A DNA stretch of 64,000 nt, from assembly GCA_024226515.1 (NCBI GenBank), contig JAAELQ010000040.1:1-64000 (forward strand). Reading direction: 5' to 3'. The notes under the pieces were generated by a model that ran no database searches, was not told where the DNA came from, and saw nothing but the letters and a program-made list of their open reading frames with translations. The translations under genes and the position numbers were made by a program. The stretch is from a bacterium (lineage in GTDB: Bacteria > Acidobacteriota > Polarisedimenticolia > Polarisedimenticolales > Polarisedimenticolaceae). Numbering within the stretch: position 1 is the stretch's first letter; every line of letters starts with the position of its first letter. Of this stretch, positions 34,281-41,549 are shown in pieces.

Positions 34281-36044
34281 ATGCAGCATCGTCGGTTCAG
34301 TCGTTCGTTTACTTGGATCGCGATCGCGCTGACGGCCCTCGCCGCAGGAGCGGCCCTGGCGGCCGACGTCACGCGCCCGGCCACCGTGGCCAACGTGCGG
34401 GTGCAGCACGTCGGGGACGACGTCTTGTTGTCGTGGGACGCGGTCACGCTGGACGTCAGCGGCAACGGTGAGACCGTCAGCCAGTACAAGATCTACCGCG
34501 GCGACATCGCGACGTTCGCTCCGGACAAGGTCGGCGGCAGCAACCTGTCCGGCACGTCGATCACCCAGGACTTCACCGATGCGGGAGCCGCGATCGACGG
34601 CCTGGACCACTATTACCTGATCAGCGCGGTGGACGCCGACGGCAACGAGTCCGACACCAAGCCGTCGCTGGTGGCGACGCCCCCGGTGCTCAGCGGGTTC
34701 TGGACCGGGACCACGATCGAGCTCGACTGGACCGATGCGCAGCCCTCGGGCGACCTGGTCGGCTACCGCGTGTACTACGGGCGCGGCTCCGGCGAGTACG
34801 AGTTCGTCGACGACGTCGCGCTCGACACCAGCCACACGCTGTCCGGCCTGCAGTCGTTCGTCAACTGGTATTCGGTCGTGACGGCGATCGACAGCCAGGG
34901 CAACGAGAGCGCGTTCTCCAACGAACACATCGACTCGCCGAACGGCATCGTGAACATGAAGGCGCACCAGACGGACGAGCTGTGCTGGGGCGCCGCCGAC
35001 TGCGTCCCGGCGGATCCGGACAAGGTCCAGCGGGCCAACGGCTGGCAGCTACTGGTACCCGTGGACTTCCCCGAGGGCGACTGGACGCGCGCCACCATGA
35101 CCTTCACGATGGAGTCCCGGCTCTGCTCGCCGCCCAACCAGGGGACGGTGACCAAGTGCGGCGCCGGCAACCCCTGCGTCTCGCCGCCGTGCAACGGCGG
35201 CTACAACCCGTGCGGCGACCCGTGGGACCGCACCGCGCACGTGTTCGTGGTGCTGGACGACTGCGTGGAGCAGGGCATCAACTGCAGGACGAACGACAAC
35301 CTCGAGCTGATGCGCGCGATAACGCCGTTCGGCACCGATGCCGCGCCCCCGGACGGCACCGGCGTGATCCCTCGACGCAAGCTGTCGCTGGACATCACGC
35401 CGCTGACGCCGCTGCTGGAGGGCCGGAAGTACGTCGGCGTCGAGATCGGCCACTTCGTGCAGAAGGGCCATTGGGTCTCGGTGGACTTCAGCTTCACCGA
35501 GAACCCGGCTCAGGCGTCGCCCAAGCCGCCGGCGGACGGCATCGAGATCATCGGCTTCGGCGGTGCGCCGCTGCCGACCAGGTCGGTGACGATCCCGGCG
35601 ACGGCGACCGAGGTCAAGATGCGCCTGTTCACCACCGGACATGGCGGCTCGACCTTCTGCACGGGTGGCTCGAACAACGGGAACAGCTGCACCACCTCCG
35701 CCGACTGTCCCGGCGGCGCGTGCAATCCGTGCGACGAGTTCTGCCAGCGTGAGAATCGCATCCTGGTCGACAACAACCCGGTGTGGCAGTTCACACCGTG
35801 GCGCACGGACTGCAACTCGCCGGTCCAGTGCAGCAACTGGAACGCGTGCGGCTTCCCATCGTGCACCTTCCCTCGCGCCGGCTGGTGCCCCGGTTTCATC
35901 GCCTGCCACCACGACGCGCCGTGCGACAACGACCTGGACTTCACCCCGGAGCTGGGTGGAGGCGGAACCTTCGACATCGACTACAATCTCCCATTGCAGA
36001 ATGGAAGCTGGGCGGTGAGCCTGGTGTTGTACTGGTACAACTGA
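34281..36044 (+). CDS. exported FN3 plus peptide-N-glycosidase F-like protein
   Basis: This 587-residue protein has a signal peptide (about 1-27, A-A-L-A-A-D), two FN3-like domains (about 30-120 and 125-215), then a Cys-rich region resembling PNGase F. The N-terminal half has D-P-W-D-R-T, matching the W-D-R that holds the catalytic aspartate of PNGase F, and the L-E-L-M-R-A-I-T-P-F-G stretch. The C-terminal half has T-T-G-H-G-G-S-T-F, C-D-E-F-C-Q-R and R-A-G-W-C-P-G. PNGase F removes N-glycans from glycoproteins. About twenty cysteines point to disulfides. The ATG at 34281 follows GGAGGAG. The tail is Y-W-Y-N. Relationship inferred from motifs, not from a search. Confidence 0.7.
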   Translation: MQHRRFSRSFTWIAIALTALAAGAALAADVTRPATVANVRVQHVGDDVLLSWDAVTLDVSGNGETVSQYKIYRGDIATFAPDKVGGSNLSGTSITQDFTDAGAAIDGLDHYYLISAVDADGNESDTKPSLVATPPVLSGFWTGTTIELDWTDAQPSGDLVGYRVYYGRGSGEYEFVDDVALDTSHTLSGLQSFVNWYSVVTAIDSQGNESAFSNEHIDSPNGIVNMKAHQTDELCWGAADCVPADPDKVQRANGWQLLVPVDFPEGDWTRATMTFTMESRLCSPPNQGTVTKCGAGNPCVSPPCNGGYNPCGDPWDRTAHVFVVLDDCVEQGINCRTNDNLELMRAITPFGTDAAPPDGTGVIPRRKLSLDITPLTPLLEGRKYVGVEIGHFVQKGHWVSVDFSFTENPAQASPKPPADGIEIIGFGGAPLPTRSVTIPATATEVKMRLFTTGHGGSTFCTGGSNNGNSCTTSADCPGGACNPCDEFCQRENRILVDNNPVWQFTPWRTDCNSPVQCSNWNACGFPSCTFPRAGWCPGFIACHHDAPCDNDLDFTPELGGGGTFDIDYNLPLQNGSWAVSLVLYWYN

Positions 36045-36055
36045 CGAGGCCCTCG

Positions 36056-36562
36056 ATGTCGAAAAACCTGTTGCCGATATTGCTCGTGCTGGGCGCGATT
36101 GCGGGACTGACCGCGTGCTCGCAGCCCGAGTCCGAGTCGAAAATGAAGAACGTAGTCACGGAACCGGCGCAACCGGATGCAACGCTAGAGGACACGCTGT
36201 GGCGCGCGACCTCGTGCACGGCCAAGGGCGCCGGGGAGGCGTTGCGCATCGCCGAGGGAGTCGACGTGAACGCCGTGTTCGCCGGCGGTCGCGTCTCGGG
36301 GAAAGCGGCGTGCAACCGCTTCAACGGCAGTTACGAGATCAAAGGCGACGGGATGACCGTCGGGCCCGTGGCGTCGACCAAGATGCTGTGCCCGGGTGAC
36401 GGCGTGATGCAGGCCGAGACGGCCTTCCTCTCCGCGCTGGCTCTCGTCACGAACTGGGAGATCCGCGGCGGCAGCCTCGCGCTGAAGGCGGCCGACGGCT
36501 CGACCGTGGTCGAGCTGGCCCACGCGGGACCCGCGCCGGCCGAAGAGACGGCGGAGCACTAG
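36056..36562 (+). CDS. META-domain (HslJ-like) lipoprotein
   Basis: This 168-residue lipoprotein has a lipobox (L-T-A-C, Cys21) and a META/HslJ domain (about 45-150; D-T-L-W-R-A-T, K-A-A-C-N-R-F-N-G-S-Y and M-L-C-P). Such proteins are small, envelope-located and have been linked to heat-shock or motility phenotypes in other bacteria; the molecular activity is unknown. The two-cysteine arrangement (C-N-R-F and M-L-C-P) may form a disulfide. It starts 12 bases after the PNGase F-like gene and could be co-transcribed with it. Confidence 0.82.
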   Translation: MSKNLLPILLVLGAIAGLTACSQPESESKMKNVVTEPAQPDATLEDTLWRATSCTAKGAGEALRIAEGVDVNAVFAGGRVSGKAACNRFNGSYEIKGDGMTVGPVASTKMLCPGDGVMQAETAFLSALALVTNWEIRGGSLALKAADGSTVVELAHAGPAPAEETAEH

Positions 36563-36586
36563 AAGCCCCGCCGTCCCGCTTCGGTA

Positions 36587-37459
36587 TCAGTCGTCGTCTT
36601 CTTCGCTGTGCAGGTGCAGGTGCTCGTCGTGGTGCGGCACGACGATCTCCACGTTGCCGTCCGCGTTCGTCGCTCCGACCAGCTCGTGTAGGTTGTGCAC
36701 GTCGATCGACAGCGCACGATCCTCGTAGCTGCCCGCGACGACGAAGAGCGTCATCTCGGCGCCACGACGCTGGATCCGCGTCTCGACCTCGTCGCCCGGC
36801 TCGACATGCGACAGGATCTTGTGCAGCTGGCTCGAGTCGCGAACCGTCTCGCCCTCGACCGAGGTCACGATGTCGCCGGCCTTCAACCCGGCCGCGGCGG
36901 CGGGGCCGTCTTCCATGACCTCCGTGATCAGGATGCCCTTCTCGACGCCGAAGTAGTCGGCGAGCTGCGGCCGCAGATCCTCGATGTGCACGCCGAAGTA
37001 GGCGCGCTTCTCGTCCACGACGACGGCCCAGCGGCCGGACGGCTGCGGGAGGGGGCGGAGCGTCACGCCCAGCGTCTCTTCCTGCCCCTCGCGCTCGACC
37101 GTGACGGACACGGTGTGGCCGGCCTTGAGGCCGTCCATCGCCGAGTTCAGCTCTTCGCCGGTGGTGACCGACACGCCGTCGATGGCGACGATGCGATCGC
37201 GATCCTTGATGCCCGCCGCCTCGGCCGCGCCACCTTCGATCACGTGTTGGATGTGAATCCCGTCGTCGTCGTGATGTCCGTGGTGGTCCAGGATGGCCAG
37301 CCGGACACCGAGAAACCCGCGATCGTCGTCGGCCTTCACCTGGTTCGCGGTGCGCTCCTGCAGCATGTGATGGTGCCGCAGCACGATGCGTTCCTTGTCC
37401 TCGGCCAGCGCCACCCCGGCGAGCAGCAGCAGCACGAGGATCGTTACCAGTTTCTTCAT
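36587..37459 (-). CDS. exported double-PDZ protein with His-rich tail
   Basis: This 290-residue exported protein has a signal peptide (1-19) and two PDZ domains (about 45-135, R-G-F-L-G-V-R-L, and 150-250, Y-F-G-V-H-I-E). It has no protease domain. Clusters of His and acidic residues occur near the N-terminus (R-H-H-H), before the first PDZ (D-H-H-G-H-H-D-D-D) and at the C-terminus (H-H-D-E-H-L-H-L-H-S), which suggests metal binding. It is the third gene after an ECF sigma factor and its membrane anti-sigma factor. This is the position a DegS-like sensor takes in the sigma-E system, but here there is no catalytic domain. The ATG follows AGGAGG. Confidence 0.8.
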   Translation of the reverse strand: MKKLVTILVLLLLAGVALAEDKERIVLRHHHMLQERTANQVKADDDRGFLGVRLAILDHHGHHDDDGIHIQHVIEGGAAEAAGIKDRDRIVAIDGVSVTTGEELNSAMDGLKAGHTVSVTVEREGQEETLGVTLRPLPQPSGRWAVVVDEKRAYFGVHIEDLRPQLADYFGVEKGILITEVMEDGPAAAAGLKAGDIVTSVEGETVRDSSQLHKILSHVEPGDEVETRIQRRGAEMTLFVVAGSYEDRALSIDVHNLHELVGATNADGNVEIVVPHHDEHLHLHSEEDDD

Positions 37460-37482
37460 CGGATCTTCCTCCGTATTTCGAT

Positions 37483-37968
37483 TCAAAAAACGGTCGCCGA
37501 CGGATCTGCGCGCTTGACCGCCGGAGCAACCGTGTCGTTTCCGAGTTCTGTGAATACCAGCATGCGTTTGCCGTCGGTCAGCTCGAACTGACGCACGCTG
37601 ACCAGGCGTTCTTCTTCCATCGCGCGCACGCCGACGGGCTGCGTCTGGCGCGCGCTCCATGCGTCGACGAATGCACGGTCGGCGGCCGCCGGCAACGAAT
37701 CGGGCGCGGCGCCCTGCGTGGATGCGGGCGACGTGCCTCCCAGCGACGCGTGGATGCCGGCCGGGATCGCGGGCCGCGCGACGAACAACGTCAGGACTCC
37801 GACCATCAACAACGCGGCCACGCCCGAGAGCATCGCCGTCATGCGCCAGCGCGGGTCGACCGGGGCCGCGACCGAGCTACGCAGCTCGCGACGCAGCTGA
37901 TCCTTGAAAGCCGGGACGTCAACAGCCGGCTTCGGCAGGTCGGTCAAAAACTTCTCGATATCCTTCAT
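37483..37968 (-). CDS. putative membrane anti-sigma factor
   Basis: This 161-residue protein has one membrane segment (about 43-64) after a short cytoplasmic N-terminus (M-K-D-I-E-K-F-L) and a periplasmic domain rich in Pro/Ser/Ala. It starts inside the 3' end of the upstream ECF sigma gene (50-base overlap), the usual layout for a sigma/anti-sigma pair. No zinc-binding ZAS motif (H-x3-C-x2-C) is seen, so it is not a classical ZAS anti-sigma. I call it by context, size and topology. Confidence 0.65.
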   Translation of the reverse strand: MKDIEKFLTDLPKPAVDVPAFKDQLRRELRSSVAAPVDPRWRMTAMLSGVAALLMVGVLTLFVARPAIPAGIHASLGGTSPASTQGAAPDSLPAAADRAFVDAWSARQTQPVGVRAMEEERLVSVRQFELTDGKRMLVFTELGNDTVAPAVKRADPSATVF

Positions 37969-38476
37969 GATCGATTCCTCGACGCTTCAGTTCTTCGCGC
38001 AGCTTGCCCAGCGCGCGTTGCGTGCGCATCGTCAACGCACCCGGACGCTTGCCGAGAATCTCCGCGATCTCGCCGAAAGGTTTCTGTTCGAAATAGCGCA
38101 AGACGACCAACGCCTGCTCTTCCGGATGCAGCGTGCGCATGGCGCGGTTGACGTGGAGGAACAGCTCGTGCCGCGCGAACGCGGTCTCGGCCGACTCCAG
38201 CTCTCGCCGCACCTCGGGGTGGGGATAGACCGACGAGGCCTTGCCGCCGCCCGAGCGACGGAAGTGACTGGTCACCTCGTTGGTGGCGATGCGGTACAGC
38301 CAGGCCGACACGCCGCCGTCGTTCCAGCGAAAGCGATCGATGGCCCGCAACGCCTTGAAGAAGGTCTGCGAGGTGAGATCCTCGGCCTCGGCGACGTTTG
38401 CCACGCGGTGCAGCACGTAGCGGAAGATCGCCTCGAAGTGCGCCTCGTAGATCTCCTCGAACGTCCCCTGGTTCAC
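37919..38476 (-). CDS. ECF-family RNA polymerase sigma factor
   Basis: This 185-residue sigma factor has region 2 (Y-E-A-H-F-E-A-I-F-R-Y-V, A-E-D-L-T-S-Q-T-F-F-K-A-L, W-L-Y-R-I-A-T-N-E-V) and region 4 (L-H-P-E-E-Q-A-L-V-V-L-R-Y, F-G-E-I-A-E-I-L-G), typical of ECF sigmas controlling envelope stress. I placed the start at a GTG (38476). The frame stays open to an upstream ATG at 38590, but those residues look like untranslated sequence. The sigma, the membrane protein and the double-PDZ protein form a likely stress-response operon. Confidence 0.9.
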   Translation of the reverse strand: MNQGTFEEIYEAHFEAIFRYVLHRVANVAEAEDLTSQTFFKALRAIDRFRWNDGGVSAWLYRIATNEVTSHFRRSGGGKASSVYPHPEVRRELESAETAFARHELFLHVNRAMRTLHPEEQALVVLRYFEQKPFGEIAEILGKRPGALTMRTQRALGKLREELKRRGIDHEGYREVFDRPAEAGC

Positions 38477-38556
38477 GCCTGCGGCTCCCGCTTTGTCCGG
38501 CGCTCGCCGCCGGCTCAACTGGTAAAACGCCCGACCGGCCGGAATCTCACATTTTT

Positions 38557-39846
38557 TCAGTCGTCCAGTTCGCGGGCGACGGCCGAGCATGCCTCGAGCG
38601 GGTTCGAGACCGGAGAAACCGCGGCAAACGGGGCGATTCCGTAGAACGCCCGCCCGTCGTCGAGGCAGGCCACCACCATCCAGTCCCCGGCCGCGGGCCA
38701 GCGCTCGGGGTCGGCGAACGCCGCGGTGACCAGCGCGGGGTCGAGCGTCGCGCTGCGCTCGAAACGGCTCAGCGTCTCGTCGAGCAGCTCGCGCAGCGGC
38801 ACGCTCAGCGACGTCGCCACCCTCACCGATTCAGCCAGCGTCGGGTCGGCGATCGGCAGCACCGCGATATCGATCGATGCCTGCGGCAGCTCCGTCGTCA
38901 CCGAGTCGCGTCCCGTCGCGTGACGGGTCGCGCGAAACGTCCAGCGGCCGGCCCACATCGGGGCCGCGGTCAACTCGAGCGAGGCCGCGGGGATCCGGAC
39001 CTTGCGCTCGACGTCGCCGTACCGCCCCTCCTTACCGCGGTACACGCCGTCGGCGCGGTCGCGGCTTCCGCCCGTCTTCTTGCCCGGCTCGAGCCGCGTC
39101 TTCTCGAACGTGACGGAAGCGGGGATCCGGACGAGGTCGGCGGACCAGGTCTGCGCGCCGAGCGTGGAGATCTCGCGCAGCAGCACCTCGTGCAGGATCT
39201 GTTCGCGCACTTCGGGCATGGTGCGGAACGTCTCGGCCGGAACCTCCTCCAGCGCGGAGTCGATCTCGCCGCACCCGCGCCGCGCTACGTCCCCCGTGCG
39301 CGAATACGATCGAACTCCGGCGCCTCCCGGAAACAGCATGTCGGCACGAACCCCGCCGCCTTCCTCGCGGCAGACCCAGACCGGGAGCGTCGAGCGCACC
39401 AGCGTCGACTGCTTCAGCGGAATCCGGCCGTAGGCCATCCCGGCGGTCGCGTCGGCGAAGCTCGGAACGCCGAGCGATTGCAGATGAGCGATCAACTCGG
39501 ATTCGAACGCCGCCTCCTCCCGGGTCGCGAGACTCACCGCGATCAGCAGGCTGCCCCGGTCGGTGCGCTCGGTTACCGCGCGCCCTTCCGGCAGACGGGA
39601 GATCTCGTCCTCGAAGAAATCCAGCCGGTAGAGCTGACCGTAGACCTCGTCGCGCACGCAGGAGAAGGTCCCCTCCTCGCAGTCCTCGTGCGGCAGCTCG
39701 AGCCGCGGGGTGTACGCGCGACGCAGACGAACCTCTCCGGCCCCGGCCGCGGAGGCGTCGGCGCGCGTGTAGATCGTCTCGCCCTCGGCGGCGGCGACCG
39801 AGGCAGCCAGCAAGACGAGCGGCAACAGACCGTTCGGCGTCCGCAC
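38557..39846 (-). CDS. hypothetical exported protein
   Basis: This 429-residue protein has a signal peptide (about 1-20, A-S-V-A-A-A-E-G). I recognise no domain. It contains several cysteines (C-E-E-G-T-F-S-C, V-C-R-E-E, R-G-C-G-E, C-L-D-D, L-E-A-C), consistent with a disulfide-stabilised secreted protein. The GTG start at 39846 has only a weak upstream ribosome-site-like GCGG, so the exact start is uncertain. It ends 80 bases before the ECF sigma start and is in the same direction, with no link shown. Its upstream neighbour, 11 bases away, is an exported methyltransferase, so those two may form an operon. Confidence 0.65.
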   Translation of the reverse strand: MRTPNGLLPLVLLAASVAAAEGETIYTRADASAAGAGEVRLRRAYTPRLELPHEDCEEGTFSCVRDEVYGQLYRLDFFEDEISRLPEGRAVTERTDRGSLLIAVSLATREEAAFESELIAHLQSLGVPSFADATAGMAYGRIPLKQSTLVRSTLPVWVCREEGGGVRADMLFPGGAGVRSYSRTGDVARRGCGEIDSALEEVPAETFRTMPEVREQILHEVLLREISTLGAQTWSADLVRIPASVTFEKTRLEPGKKTGGSRDRADGVYRGKEGRYGDVERKVRIPAASLELTAAPMWAGRWTFRATRHATGRDSVTTELPQASIDIAVLPIADPTLAESVRVATSLSVPLRELLDETLSRFERSATLDPALVTAAFADPERWPAAGDWMVVACLDDGRAFYGIAPFAAVSPVSNPLEACSAVARELDD

Positions 39847-39857
39847 GCGTTCAACCG

Positions 39858-40388
39858 CTAGCGGAAGGGAGAGTCGGGGACGATGTAGAGGTAGATCGGT
39901 CGGCCCTCGACCTTGATCCGTCGCTCTTCGCGCCAGCCCTGGATCTTGTAACGGTGGGACACGACGCGCGTACCCGGCGCGAGCTGCTCGACCAGCATCG
40001 GCGCCAGCCTGCGGTTGACCTGCGGCCAGAGGTACATCATCAGCACGGTCGCCTCGCTGACGTCCGACTCGAAGAAGTCCTGCTCGATGAACTCGACACG
40101 CTCGGCGACGCCGGCCTCGGTCGCGTTCGTGCGCGACAGCTCGACGAGGTCGGCCTCGATCTCGATCCCGACGCCGCGCGCGCCGGCCCTGGCGGCGGCG
40201 ATGACGATCCTGCCGTCGCCCGAGCCCAGGTCGAAGACCACGTCCTCGTCGGAGACCTGGCCCAGCTCGAGCATCGCCTCGACGACCGAATCGGGAGACT
40301 CGAGGAACGGCACGTCCTGTTGCGCGAGGGTCAGCGAGGAGAGGAGAAGAACGGCCAGTACGGCCGGAATCGTGCGGCGGGGGTTCAT
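39858..40388 (-). CDS. SAM-dependent methyltransferase with a signal peptide
   Basis: This 176-residue class I methyltransferase has motif I F-D-L-G-S-G-D-G-R-I (about residues 52-61) and G-V-G-I-E-I-E. The C-terminal part, V-V-S-H-R-Y-K-I-Q-G-W, resembles an exported methyltransferase group common in Acidobacteriota and Proteobacteria. The first 22 residues (M-N-P-R-R-T-I-P-A-V-L-A-V-L-L-L-S-S-L-T-L-A) read as a cleavable signal, which is odd since the cofactor is cytoplasmic. The substrate is unknown. The ATG is at 40388, with a 181-base gap before the next gene on the plus strand. Confidence 0.8.
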   Translation of the reverse strand: MNPRRTIPAVLAVLLLSSLTLAQQDVPFLESPDSVVEAMLELGQVSDEDVVFDLGSGDGRIVIAAARAGARGVGIEIEADLVELSRTNATEAGVAERVEFIEQDFFESDVSEATVLMMYLWPQVNRRLAPMLVEQLAPGTRVVSHRYKIQGWREERRIKVEGRPIYLYIVPDSPFR

Positions 40389-40569
40389 CGTCGGCTCCTG
40401 CGCTCCGGGCGGGCTGCGGGACGTTGTCGAACAGGCGCTAATCTACGTGGAATCGCGCCGGGAGGCGAATCTCCGGGCGGCCGGCACGCCGGGCCGGCCA
40501 TCGTTGTTAATCCGAAGCGCCGCAGATCGTCTGTCTTGGGGGGCCTGCCGCCCCGGGAGGTCAGGCGAG

Positions 40570-41466
40570 ATGTCGACCGGAAGAACCGTCCTGAAGATCG
40601 GCTGCTTCGGCGCCCTGGGGCTGGTCGCGATCGTCGTGGCAGTCTTCGCAGCGCTGTACGGACTGGCCGTCGTGCAGGTCCGGGACGACCAGCGGACCTC
40701 CACCGAGCTGACACGGGAGCAGCCGGCGGCCCGGCCCGAAGTCGGCGGCGCGCCGGACGAGCCCGCCCTGCACGTCCTGCTCGACGTCAAGGACGCGGAC
40801 ATCACGCTGGTGGTCGGCGAGCCGGGATCGGAGCTGCGGGTCGACGCGACGTTCGACGACAGCAAGTACGCGTTGGAACAGGAAGACACGTCGATCGACG
40901 GCGCGCCGGCGTGGAGCGTGCGGCTGCGGCGCGACGGGGGCTCGGGCAGTCTGATGCGCTCCCTGCAGATGCTGGCCGGGGCGAAGAACGCCGATCTCCG
41001 GATCCGGATTCCACCGGATCTTCCCGTGGCGCTGCACGGCAATCTCGACCGCGGCGAGATCGATATCGATCTGGCCGGCCTCTCCGTCACCGCGGTGGAC
41101 CTCGAGGTGGCCAACGCCGTGCTGCAGCTCGACACCAGCGAGCCGATCGAACCCATCGAGCGCCTGACCCTCGACATGCGCATCACCAACCTGACCCTGC
41201 GCAACCTGGGCAACGCCAGCCCGCGCCGGACCAAGGTCGAGACCCGGCTGGGGCGGGTCGACATGGACCTAGCCGGGGCCTGGCGGCGCGACGCGGATCT
41301 ACAGTTCGAGATGCGGCTGACCGGGGGCCGCGTCCGCGTGCCGCAGGGGGTCCGGGTCGAGGGTCTGGAGCTCGACGCGACCCTGCCCGAAGACCGCGAA
41401 TCGTCGGTCCCGACCCTGCGCTTCCGGGTAGAAAAAGACGTCGGAGATCTGCGCTTCGAGCGTTGA
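40570..41466 (+). CDS. single-pass membrane protein, function unknown
   Basis: This 298-residue protein has one N-terminal membrane segment (about 10-33, I-G-C-F-G-A-L-G-L-V-A-I-V-V). A long exported region follows, with repeated short strands (D-A-D-I-T-L-V-V, A-D-L-R-I-R-I, I-D-I-D-L-A-G, L-R-I-T-N-L-T-L-like) that look like a parallel beta-helix or DUF4097-type adhesin fold. No named family could be assigned. The ATG at 40570 has GGAGG nine bases upstream. It is not clearly linked to the hydrogenase genes that follow, which have their own promoter-like -10 at 41511. Confidence 0.6.
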   Translation: MSTGRTVLKIGCFGALGLVAIVVAVFAALYGLAVVQVRDDQRTSTELTREQPAARPEVGGAPDEPALHVLLDVKDADITLVVGEPGSELRVDATFDDSKYALEQEDTSIDGAPAWSVRLRRDGGSGSLMRSLQMLAGAKNADLRIRIPPDLPVALHGNLDRGEIDIDLAGLSVTAVDLEVANAVLQLDTSEPIEPIERLTLDMRITNLTLRNLGNASPRRTKVETRLGRVDMDLAGAWRRDADLQFEMRLTGGRVRVPQGVRVEGLELDATLPEDRESSVPTLRFRVEKDVGDLRFER

Positions 41467-41487
41467 TAAAACGGTACCTCCGCGATC

Positions 41488-41516
41488 CTTCAACTTCCGA
41501 ATTTTTTCACTATAAT
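41488..41516 (+). promoter_or_regulatory. possible promoter of the hox operon
   Basis: A perfect TATAAT (41511-41516), rare in this GC-rich sequence, sits in an AT-rich pocket (41506-41522) 33 bases before the hoxF ATG. The upstream -35 region is weak (CTTCAA at 41488-41493 with a 17-base spacer), which would suit a promoter needing an activator. Inferred from sequence only. Confidence 0.4.
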
Positions 41517-41549
41517 CTCCTCTTGTGCCTGTTCGTTTCGAGGAACCAG

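Noticed and set aside
39954..41549. Open frame extending hoxF upstream by 532 codons
   Set aside because: It runs antisense to the methyltransferase and out of frame with the membrane protein gene; HoxF homology begins near the ATG at 41550.
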